Source: JBOGFI01 sp050743365 (GTDB taxonomy: Bacteria; Actinomycetota; Acidimicrobiia; IMCC26256; JACDBD01). From it: a DNA stretch of 6,743 nucleotides. A program made the translations under genes and the position numbers. The DNA lies in NCBI GenBank assembly GCA_050743365.1, contig JBOGFI010000176.1, forward strand, positions 1 through 6,743, given 5' to 3'. This document shows, piece after piece, positions 1 to 5,940 of this stretch. How positions within the stretch are numbered: the stretch's first letter is position 1; every line of letters begins with the position of its first letter. Below the pieces are notes generated by a model. That model saw only the letters and a list, made by a program, of their open reading frames with translations, searched no databases and was not told the origin of the DNA.

Positions 1-315
1 GATCGCGTACTCGTGCGCGGTCTCGGGGTCGGTCCAGCCCCAGACGTCGTTGCCGGTGGCGCCTCCCAGCTGCGGCAGCGACACGAAGCTCTCGAGATCG
101 ACGTTCTGACACGGATAGGGCCCGGCCGTCCCGTCCTCGCACGGGAACGACGCGGACTGCTGGATCGGCGCCGCGAGGTCGCTCCCGATCAGCGAGGCCG
201 TGGACGGAAGCCTCTGGTCGTCGTGCTGCTCGGGGTCGTGTGCGGCGGCCGTCGGGGCCACTCCCGCCACGAGCAGCGCGAGAACGAGCGTGAACCGAAG
301 CGAACGAACGAGCAT
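1..315 (-). CDS. Choice-of-anchor-B family secreted protein, N-terminal part (cut by window edge)
   Basis: The minus-strand frame is open from an ATG at 315 to the window edge (105 residues visible). A good Shine-Dalgarno (AAGGGGG) lies about 8 bases upstream. Residues 1-24 form a signal peptide: Arg at positions 4 and 7, a hydrophobic core LVLALLVAGVA, and a cleavage site near TAAA-HD. The mature part has a Cys pair (C59, C69), then NVDLESFVSLPQLGG and GNDVWGWTDPETAHEYAI. From knowledge of the family, this NVDL...GND.WGWTDP..G.EYA signature opens the choice-of-anchor-B domain, a secreted LVIVD-type propeller often fused to a PA domain and C-terminal anchors. The rest lies outside the window, so the anchor and any PA domain cannot be seen. 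It diverges from the related secreted propeller gene at 887, which suggests a shared cell-surface role. The substrate is unknown. Confidence 0.85.
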   Translation of the reverse strand, partial: MLVRSLRFTLVLALLVAGVAPTAAAHDPEQHDDQRLPSTASLIGSDLAAPIQQSASFPCEDGTAGPYPCQNVDLESFVSLPQLGGATGNDVWGWTDPETAHEYAI

Positions 316-886
316 TGATATCCCCCTTCTCGGTAGGACGTATACCCGTGGGCGGGGTGGGCGCGAACCGCGAGCCGGCCGCCAGACCGGACGCGCCGAG
401 TTGTCTGGCCAACTCGACAGTCTGGGTCGTCGGTTGTTTGGCTACTGCTTTGCCAGTGGGAGCGGCATCAGGCCCTACCGGTCGGGCGCGCTGTGGATGC
501 GCTCGCCGCCACGGCTCCGAGCCGACTGCGGGCTGGCCGATTGGTGCCCACACGAGACCGCGCCTTGACCTGGTGATCACGATGTCGTGGCCACGCAGCG
601 GCGCCCGGCTGGGGCGGGCGGCATCGACGCAATCGGGCCCGTTGAGTCACGCCCGGGGCTGGGGGTCGCTTCTCAACGGCCTTGACGGGACTCGCGCTGG
701 TCTATCCGGCCCAGTAGGCGTTCGCGCGGGGCTCGCCTTGGTGGTTGGGGTCGTCCCGGCCCGGGCATAAAGATCACGGTGCTGTGAGCCGGGGAGGAGG
801 CGGGAGCGGTTCCCAGCCTTCCGGTAAGAGGACAGTGATGCGAGGATCCCGACTTGGCCTGATGGCCGTCCTGAGGAGGACCGGTG
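316..886. promoter_or_regulatory. Intergenic region between two divergent secreted-protein genes
   Basis: About 570 bases separate the two divergent starts, and no recognisable protein is encoded in any frame. Seen directly: a 7-bp perfect inverted repeat CGAGTTG / CAACTCG at 397-416 with a 6-base loop; a weak minus-strand -10-like TATACG at 344-339; a weak plus-strand promoter candidate TTGGGG (745-750), 17 bases, TAAAGA (768-773); and a small ribosome-bound-looking ORF at 838-912. The promoter calls are weak because GC-rich actinobacterial promoters are poorly conserved. The length suggests independent control of the two genes or lost coding sequence, but I recognise no gene remnant. Confidence 0.35.
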
Positions 887-912
887 GTGAGTGCCCATCA
901 ACACGCCGTTGA
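838..912 (+). other. Possible 24-codon leader ORF overlapping the propeller gene start
   Basis: An ATG at 838 follows AAGAGGA (826-832) at 5 bases spacing. It opens a 24-codon frame (MRGSRLGLMAVLRRTGG...) that stops at a TGA at 910-912. This stop lies 26 bases inside the downstream gene and in a different frame. The arrangement would permit translational coupling with the GTG start at 887. It resembles no known leader peptide, has no amino-acid run typical of attenuators, and could be chance in GC-rich DNA. Confidence 0.25.
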
Positions 913-2728
913 GGAGCCGGTCGCGAAGAGGACGGCTGGCAGGATTCGCCGTCGCTCCGTCGCCGCCGGCGCGGTCGGTGCACTGCTCTTGGCGTTCGTG
1001 TGCGCGCCGGGGGCGGGGGCCCAGGCTCCGGCCAGCCCGGGGGACCAGGAGCTCTCCAACCTCGAGCACGTATTCAACTTCAACCCCGAGAACCACGACC
1101 CGGGCCAGGACCCATCGGTCGGCTCCGACCTCGAGTTCTTCACCCATACCGTTCCGCTGCGCGACTACGAGACGGGCGAGCTGCTGAACGCGAAGGGGAA
1201 GCCGCTGCCCAAGCCCAAGCCCCCGGTCATGGTCCAGCGGGATTTCGCGGTCATGGGGTCCTACCAGCGGGGCGGGTACGTGTTCGACATCACCGACCCG
1301 GAGAACCCCCAGTTCGTGAGCCGGGTCACCTGCCGACAACCCCGGAACGACGTCGGGATCAAGAAGTTCACCGACCCGGAGACGGGGCAGACGAGGGTGG
1401 TGCTCGCCCTCACCCAGCAGAGCGGGAACCCGTGCGGGGACCTCTCGAGTGTTGGGGTCCGGGTGAACTCGCCCGCTGGCCTGCAGGGCTTCCACGATGG
1501 CTTCCAGTGGAGCGGGACCGCTCCGGTGGCCGACCAGACGGCCGAGCTCGTGTATGCCGGCACCGGATGCAGCCCGGCCAGCTACGCGGGCGTGGACGCG
1601 CAGGGGAAGATCGCCCTCGTGGATCAGTCGGTGAGCCAGACGAACGAGGCTGACCGGTGCCCGATCGCCACGTTCTTCCAGAGAGTGCAGTCAGCGCAGG
1701 CGGCGGGGGCGATCGGGCTCGTCCACATTCCGGCCGAGGGCAGGGAGCCCAACGGCAACGCCACCGCCATCACCGGCGACATCCCCGCGATCGACGTCTT
1801 CCGGACGGACGAGATGCTCGCGGTCCGGGATGCGGTGATCGCCGGCACGGCGGTGGAAGCGACCCTGGGCACAAAGCCGTCCAAGGTCCCCCTGCTCGGC
1901 GAGGGCTCAGGGGGCATCGGCGTCTTCGACATCACCGACCCGTTCAAATGGTCCCCGATGTACATGCTCCGGACCGGTCACGGTGGCGTCCACAACTTCA
2001 TCTTCCATCCCACGAAGCCCTTCGGGTACATCTCGAACGGGGCCCTGCCCGGGGCGATCAACGAGATCCCCATCGTCGACTTCACGGACCTCGACAGCCC
2101 CAAGGTGCTCACCGGCCGCGCACCGACCGAGGGCGGGGTGCACGACGTCGAGTTCAGCCCAAACGGAGATCGGGCGTACGCCGCGTCAGAGAACAACTAC
2201 CGGATCTACGACACCACGGACCCGGCCAACCCGAAGCTCCTCTCGCGTACGCCGAACGTCGGCACGTACGCCCACGGGGTGTTCCCGAGCTCCGACGGCA
2301 AGCTGATGGTGACGAACAACGAGAGTCTCGCGCTGGGCGGCTTCTTCGCCGAGGGGACGGGTGTGTGCCCCGGCGAGGGCCTTGCGTCCTATGACACCAC
2401 CGACGAGACGGCGCCGACGGGGCCGCTTGGCTACTACGTGCCAAACGTCATCGGGCGGACCGAAGACCACCGGGCGTGCACCTCCCACTTCGGCCGGTTC
2501 GCCCCCGACACGAGGGTGATGTCGATCGGCTGGTACATCGCCGGAACCCGGGTCGTCGACTGGTCGGACCCGACCAACCCGGTCGAGCTCGCCGGTGCGG
2601 TGCTGGAGGGCACCGAGACGTGGGCGGCGAAGTTCTACAAGGGGCCGTACGTGTACGCAGGCGACTTGGGCCGCGGCTTCGACGTCTTCCGCTGGAGCGG
2701 GGAGGGTCCCGCACCCTGGCTCCCCTAG
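887..2728 (+). CDS. Secreted LVIVD-repeat beta-propeller protein with inserted PA domain
   Basis: A GTG at 887 is preferred because AGGAGG (874-879) sits 7 bases upstream; the adjacent GTG at 884 would have only 4. Residue numbers here count from 884. Residues about 14-48 form a signal peptide (KRTAGRIRRR, hydrophobic GAVGALLLAFV, cleavage near GAQA), so the protein is exported. Propeller strands of the type DITDP.NP appear at about 131-148, 344-363, 396-411, 439-456, 500-517 and 556-573. Between the first and second, residues about 192-328 form a PA domain (GKIALVDQS..., AQAAGAIGLV, IPAIDVF), a fold used for protein or ligand contact outside the cell. Each propeller blade carries a His in a similar place (GGVHNF, GGVHDVEF, YAHGVF, TSHFGRF). 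Six Cys (150, 184, 229, 259, 495, 532) could form three disulfides. I see no catalytic motif, and the function is unknown. It is likely a relative of the divergent choice-of-anchor-B protein. Confidence 0.88.
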   Translation: MSAHQHAVEEPVAKRTAGRIRRRSVAAGAVGALLLAFVCAPGAGAQAPASPGDQELSNLEHVFNFNPENHDPGQDPSVGSDLEFFTHTVPLRDYETGELLNAKGKPLPKPKPPVMVQRDFAVMGSYQRGGYVFDITDPENPQFVSRVTCRQPRNDVGIKKFTDPETGQTRVVLALTQQSGNPCGDLSSVGVRVNSPAGLQGFHDGFQWSGTAPVADQTAELVYAGTGCSPASYAGVDAQGKIALVDQSVSQTNEADRCPIATFFQRVQSAQAAGAIGLVHIPAEGREPNGNATAITGDIPAIDVFRTDEMLAVRDAVIAGTAVEATLGTKPSKVPLLGEGSGGIGVFDITDPFKWSPMYMLRTGHGGVHNFIFHPTKPFGYISNGALPGAINEIPIVDFTDLDSPKVLTGRAPTEGGVHDVEFSPNGDRAYAASENNYRIYDTTDPANPKLLSRTPNVGTYAHGVFPSSDGKLMVTNNESLALGGFFAEGTGVCPGEGLASYDTTDETAPTGPLGYYVPNVIGRTEDHRACTSHFGRFAPDTRVMSIGWYIAGTRVVDWSDPTNPVELAGAVLEGTETWAAKFYKGPYVYAGDLGRGFDVFRWSGEGPAPWLP

Positions 2729-3173
2729 GTCGGCCGCTTCGCGTACCACCCCAGCATTGAGAGGCAGCAGCCCCTCTAGATGACGATGGGGTCGACGTCG
2801 GCTCCGGTTGGCGACGCATGATGACCCCCTCGTCCGGGCCCGCCCGCTGCGGGCTTCCCCCGCGGCCCACGCACCCAACTGGCGCGAAACTCCAGGCGGC
2901 CTGCCCGCGCGGGCGGAAGCTGCCTACGAGGCAGCCGATCGCTCACGCGCGGCGGCCTCCGCGACCCTGCGTCCGGCGAACGTCGAGATGCCAGCCGGCC
3001 GCCGGCGAGACGCTCGCTTGCACCCCGAAGGCGCTAGCTGACCTGGTCACGACCCTGCTCCCGCCGTTCGTCCCCTGCGATCGTCTGCGCCTCGATCACG
3101 GAGACGGTCGCAACCGCCCAGGAGCGGGAGGGTGACGCTGTTGCTGCCTGGGGTGGCTGACGTCCGGCGCCGG
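2729..3173. other. Intergenic region without a recognisable gene
   Basis: About 445 bases lie between the propeller stop and the frame-corrected stop of the MerR gene; the genes converge on it. Several short frames are open on both strands, but their translations are low-complexity, Arg/Pro/Ala-rich and match no family I know. The first 16 codons after the propeller TAG stay open (VGRFAYHPSIERQQPL) and then reach a second TAG. Short hairpins exist (AGAGG/CCTCT at 2760-2777; GCCCG-CTG-CGGGC at 2842-2854), but neither has a T-run, so I do not call a terminator. Confidence 0.4.
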
Positions 3174-3585
3174 CTACCGCGGGTGCTCGAGGCGAGCCTC
3201 GAGCGCAGAGCGGAAATTGGGACAGGTCAGGAGATCGCGGTGCGGGCATTCGAGCGCGTGCTCGATCAGGCTTCTTGGCTCGCTGCGCGGCCGCGATGCG
3301 GGCGTCGAGCTCCGCGACCTTGTGCTTGGCCAGCCGATCCCAGGCCCGTCGTCCCCGGCTGGTGGCCGGGACGAGCCGACCGATCTCTGCGAGCGTGAAG
3401 CCGGCGTCCTGGTAGAGGCGGATCAGCGCGAGGCGCTCCGCGCTCGACGGCGGGTAGTGCCTTCGCTGGCTGACGCGCTCTGCGGGTGTGAGCAGGCCGA
3501 TCCGCTCGTAGTAGCGCAGCGCCGACGTCGCCACGCCGGCGCGGCGAGCTAGTTCCCCGATCGGCATCAGTCCGTTCTCGGGCAT
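3034..3585 (-). CDS. MerR-family transcriptional regulator, frameshifted in its C-terminal part
   Basis: A DNA-binding regulator that, in this family, bends an over-spaced promoter upon sensing a ligand. An ATG at 3585 is preceded by AAGGGAGG (3596-3589), close at 3 bases. Residues 7-75 are a classic MerR winged helix: MPIGELARRAGVATSALRYY, ERIGLL.P, then R.YP, RL.LI..Y.DAGFTLAEI. A helix for dimerisation follows (WDRLAKHKVAELDARIAAAQRAKK). At 3269-3271 the frame breaks. The expected tail LIEHALECPHRDLL / TCPNFRSALEARLEHPR is encoded one frame over and ends at a TAG at 3176-3174. Removing one C from the AAGAAGCC context restores a 136-residue protein, the usual size. As it stands, the frame runs on to 3034 with a meaningless Pro/Arg-rich tail. 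The C-P-H-x(6)-C-P-N-F segment could bind a metal or a small molecule, but this is inference. The gene diverges from the methyltransferase pair with its operator between them. Confidence 0.85.
   Translation of the reverse strand: MPENGLMPIGELARRAGVATSALRYYERIGLLTPAERVSQRRHYPPSSAERLALIRLYQDAGFTLAEIGRLVPATSRGRRAWDRLAKHKVAELDARIAAAQRAKKPDRARARMPAPRSPDLSQFPLCARGSPRAPAVAGAGRQPPQAATASPSRSWAVATVSVIEAQTIAGDERREQGRDQVS
3174..3270 (-). other. Out-of-frame conserved C-terminal end of the MerR gene
   Basis: Read one base out of phase from the upstream merR frame, this stretch encodes LIEHALECPHRDLLTCPNF, continues RSALEARLEHPR and ends at a TAG (3176-3174). This is a coherent MerR-type C-terminal end with two Cys. 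It fits directly onto the in-frame ...AAAQRAKK. The 412 bases from the ATG to this stop equal 3n+1, so exactly one base is in excess, most simply in the CC at 3270-3269 (GG on the plus strand). Confidence 0.8.
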
Positions 3586-3594
3586 CTACCTCCC

Positions 3595-3625
3595 TTGACT
3601 TGAAGTGCGCTTCAACCGCGATGAT
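3595..3625 (+). promoter_or_regulatory. MerR-type operator-promoter with 19-bp spacer
   Basis: TTGACT (-35, 3595-3600) and GATGAT (-10, 3620-3625) are 19 bases apart, the over-long spacing characteristic of MerR-activated promoters. Within the spacer lies TTGAAG-TGCG-CTTCAA (3600-3615), with perfect 6-bp arms. It lies in the gap between the divergent merR start (3585) and the first methyltransferase. The -35 overlaps the merR ribosome-binding site, so the regulator probably controls both directions. Transcription would start near 3632, which rules out the ATG at 3621 as start for the methyltransferase and favours the GTG at 3654. Confidence 0.8.
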
Positions 3626-3653
3626 CGAGCCCGATGCGCGACAGGTCAAGCGG

Positions 3654-4286
3654 GTGAAGCTCAAACAGCGGGTCATCGCCGCCGTCCACGCACAGTTCGG
3701 GCGCCCAGAGGCTTGTGGGGGCGCGCCGCGGGCCTGCTCATGGCCCACCGCTCGTCAAACCGCAGGCGCAACGCGTGGGCCGTGTCCCTGCTGGACGTGC
3801 GCCCGGACGACCGCGTGTTGGAGATCGGCTTTGGGCCGGGGCTTGCGATCCTCGAGCTCAGCCGGATGGCGCACGAGGACTACGTGTGCGGGATCGATCA
3901 CTCCGAGCTGATGCTGCGCCAGGCGAGCCGGCGCAACGCCGACGGCATCCGGCGCGGAGTGGGCGACCTGCGCCTGGGCTCCGTCGATACCCTGCCCGCC
4001 TTCGACGCGCCGTTTGACAAGATCCTGGCCGTCAACGCGGTCCTGTTCTGGAATGCGCCCGACGCGCGCCTCGAGCAGCTCCCGCCGGCTGCTGCGCCCC
4101 GGGGGCCTGATCGCCGTGGCCCACCAGCCGCGCGGCCCAGGGGCCAGCGACGAGGTGTCGGCGGCCACCGGCCGCGGGCTCGCAGCGACGCTTGTCCGAG
4201 CCGGATTCTCACAGGTGCGGGTGGAGACCATGTGGCTCAAGCCCGCGGTCGTATGCGCGCTCGGCGTCAACGGAGCGGGCGCGTGA
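3654..4286 (+). pseudogene. Class I SAM-dependent methyltransferase with two compensating frameshifts
   Basis: The reconstructed protein has 210 residues: VKLKQRVIAAVHAQFGRP, then RGLWGRAAGLLMAHRSSN..., motif I VLEIGFGPG (residues 55-63), a ribose-binding acidic residue in VCGIDHSELML (about 82), motif IV FDKILAVNAVLFW, then LRRLLRPGGLIAVAHQPRG and a C-terminal strand. The substrate is unknown. The coding phase shifts near 3704-3707, where one base is missing between FGRP and RGLW. It shifts back near 4081-4083, where one C is extra: CTCCCGCCGG for CTCCGCCGG, encoding QLRRLL. Net change is zero, so the start and the TGA at 4284-4286 are in the same phase. As written, a ribosome starting at 3654 would lose motif I. 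The GTG at 3654 is chosen from the promoter position and the KLKQR start; an ATG at 3621 is the alternative. It is the first gene of a MerR-controlled operon. Confidence 0.8.
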
Positions 4287-4927
4287 CCGCGCCCACTGCC
4301 CGGCGTGGACCTGGTCCTCTCGTGCGCGTCCTCGGCCGAGCCGTCAACTCTGCGGTTGCCCGATTCCCCCGGAGCTGGTGGTTGTTCCGCGGTCCCGTGC
4401 GGAGGTTCTTCGACTCGCTCGCGCCCGGCTGGGACGAGCGCGTCCACTCGGACTCCGCCGAGTACCTGGCGCCGCTGGAGGCCGCGCTCGATCGCCTGCA
4501 AACCAACCCCGCCCGCATCCTCGACATCGGCACCGGAACCGGCGCCGCGGCGCTAGCGCTGGCCGGTCGCTACCCCGACGCCGACGTCCTCGGCATCGAC
4601 GCCTCGGCGGAGATGGTCGCGCAGGCGAAGGCCAAGGCGGCGGAGCCGTCGGGCCGAGTGCGGTTCCTCGTGGTCGACATCGCGGACTTCGAGCCCGAAG
4701 AGGGGTTCGACCTGATCGCGATGCTCAATATGCCGCCGTTCTTCGACAGGGTGGTGGCCCTCCTGAGGCCCGGAGGCTTCGTCGTCAACGCCTCCTCGTA
4801 CGGCTCCCGGACTCCGTTTTTCACCCCGGTTGGGTTGCTGGAGCGCGGCTTCGAGCGGCAGGGCCTCCGTGCGGTCGCCGCAGGGCAGGTTGGCCTGGGC
4901 ACCTATTACCTCGCGCGGCGGGCCTAG
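4283..4927 (+). CDS. Class I SAM-dependent methyltransferase, second gene of the operon
   Basis: The GTG at 4283 overlaps the TGA of the preceding methyltransferase in the four bases GTGA, a standard sign of translational coupling. The 214-residue product has a basic N-terminal region (residues 1-45), then FFDSLAPGWDERV (42-54), motif I ILDIGTGTG (79-87), the acidic residue in LGIDASAEM (Asp106), VVDIADF (Asp132), MLNMPPFF (148-154) and LLRPGGFVVNASS (160-172). These are the ordered landmarks of small-molecule class I methyltransferases. The acceptor is not predictable. It lies with a related methyltransferase under a MerR-type promoter, so they may act together in a stress or resistance response (inference). 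A longer open frame reaching back to 3605 exists only because of the frameshifts in the upstream gene and should not be read as a fused protein. No frame damage is seen here. Confidence 0.85.
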   Translation: MTAPTARRGPGPLVRVLGRAVNSAVARFPRSWWLFRGPVRRFFDSLAPGWDERVHSDSAEYLAPLEAALDRLQTNPARILDIGTGTGAAALALAGRYPDADVLGIDASAEMVAQAKAKAAEPSGRVRFLVVDIADFEPEEGFDLIAMLNMPPFFDRVVALLRPGGFVVNASSYGSRTPFFTPVGLLERGFERQGLRAVAAGQVGLGTYYLARRA

Positions 4928-4980
4928 CCGGCCAGCCGAACTGATGCGACCCGCTACGAACACTCGCATTTGGTTCTCCT

Positions 4981-5007
4981 TGTCACATCGCTTTGCTTGC
5001 GCGGGTC
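4981..5007 (+). promoter_or_regulatory. ECF41-like promoter of the sigma factor gene
   Basis: TGTCACA (4981-4987), 16 bases, GGTC (5004-5007). From memory, the published target motif of ECF41 sigma factors is TGTCACA-N16-CGTC; here the spacing is exact and one base of the -10 differs. It lies 39 bases before the sigma factor ATG. An element with the same boxes and spacing precedes the gene at 6215 (21 of 27 positions identical). This supports autoregulation by the encoded sigma factor. Confidence 0.75.
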
Positions 5008-5045
5008 CTGGTGGTATGACCCGGCGCACGGGAGGGATGTGACCG

Positions 5046-5921
5046 ATGGACGAGCAGGAATGGTTGGCGGGGCGGTTCGAGGAGCACAGGAGCCACCTGC
5101 GTGCCGTCGCGTACCGGATGCTCGGCTCGCTCAGTGAGGCGGACGACGCCGTGCAGGAAGCGTGGCTGCGGCTGAGCCGCTCCGACGCCGGCGCGGTCGA
5201 GAACCTCGGTGGGTGGCTGACGACCGTCGTCGCCCGCATATCCCTGAACATGCTGCGCTCGCGCAGCACACGCCGCGAGGAGCCCATGAGCCTGCGCGTC
5301 CCCGACCCGATCGTTGACCCGGCAGACGGCACCCACCCCGAGCACGAGGCCCTGCTGGCCGACTCCGTCGGCCTCGCGCTGCTCGTCGTGCTCGAGAAGC
5401 TGACGCCCCCCGAGCGGCTCGCGTTCGTCCTGCACGACATGTTCGCCATGCCCTTCAATGAGATCGCGCCGATCGTCGAGCGCTCGCCGGAGGCGACGCG
5501 ACAGCTCGCCAGTCGCGCTCGCCGGCGCGTACGCGGCGAGCGCGCGATCCCGGACGCCGATCTCGATCGTCAGCGCGAGGTCGTCGACGCGTTCCTCGCC
5601 GCGGCCCGAGAGGGCGACTTCGACGCGCTCGTCGCGGTGCTCGATCCCGACGTCGTGCTGCGGGCCGACCTCGGCGGCGGCGTGTTCCAGGAGCTTCGCG
5701 GCGCGAGGCCCGTGGCGAGCCAGGCCCAGGCGTTCTCGCACGTGGGGCTGGTCGTGCACCGGGCGCTCATCAACGGGGCGGTCGGGTTCGTCGCGATGCG
5801 CGACGGCCGGCCGTTCTCGGTCGCCGGCGTCACGGTCCGCGACGGCAAGATCGTCGGGATGGACTTCCTCGCCGACCCCGACCGGCTCGCCGGGCTCGCC
5901 CTGACGGTTCGCGACGGCTGA
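5046..5921 (+). CDS. ECF sigma factor of the ECF41/SigJ type with C-terminal SnoaL-like domain
   Basis: An alternative sigma factor that directs RNA polymerase to a small regulon, with its activity governed by its own C-terminal domain instead of an anti-sigma factor. The ATG at 5046 has GGAGGG (5031-5036) 9 bases upstream. Region 2 is at residues about 10-75 (LRAVAYRMLGSLSEADDAVQEAWLRL, GGWLTTVVARISLNMLRSR). Region 4 is at about 108-163 (LTPPERLAFVLHDMF...FNEIAPIVERSPEATRQLASRARRRV). The SnoaL-like domain covers about 177-285 (AFLAAAREGDFDALVAVLDP...ADLGGGV...NGAVGFVAMRDGRPFSVAGVTVRDGKIVGMDFLADPDRL). The 291-residue length is normal. Family landmarks differ: the linker WLPEP-type motif reads RVPDPIVD, and the DGGGR-type motif reads DLGGGV. 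No anti-sigma gene is adjacent. The upstream promoter suggests autoregulation, and a second copy points to the gene at 6215 as a target. Confidence 0.92.
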   Translation: MDEQEWLAGRFEEHRSHLRAVAYRMLGSLSEADDAVQEAWLRLSRSDAGAVENLGGWLTTVVARISLNMLRSRSTRREEPMSLRVPDPIVDPADGTHPEHEALLADSVGLALLVVLEKLTPPERLAFVLHDMFAMPFNEIAPIVERSPEATRQLASRARRRVRGERAIPDADLDRQREVVDAFLAAAREGDFDALVAVLDPDVVLRADLGGGVFQELRGARPVASQAQAFSHVGLVVHRALINGAVGFVAMRDGRPFSVAGVTVRDGKIVGMDFLADPDRLAGLALTVRDG

Positions 5922-5940
5922 CCCAGGCGCGGGGGCGATA

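Noticed and set aside
315..770. Plus-strand open frames in the 316-886 intergenic region
   Set aside because: Low-complexity Arg/Gly/Ala composition, no ribosome-binding site, overlapping frames, no domain; kept as non-coding.
647..1495. Long minus-strand open frame opposite the propeller gene
   Set aside because: It lies antisense to a clear signal peptide, propeller strand and PA domain; its translation is Arg/Pro/Val-rich with no family signature.
2842..2854. Intrinsic terminator for the propeller gene (GCCCG-CTG-CGGGC)
   Set aside because: Five-base stem followed by TTCCCC with no T-run, and such stems are common at this GC content.
2808..3135. Small plus-strand genes between the propeller and merR genes
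   Set aside because: Two overlapping frames with equally biased composition and no convincing start or homology.
3605..4927. A 440-residue double methyltransferase
   Set aside because: The middle section (between LEQL and GRVTAPT) is Pro/Arg-rich nonsense, while the neighbouring frame encodes the expected RRLLRPGGLIAVAHQP segment; the fusion arises from two indels.
5037..5039. Upstream ATG as a start for the sigma factor
   Set aside because: It is followed directly by TGA; the ATG at 5046 with GGAGGG nine bases upstream is the sensible start.
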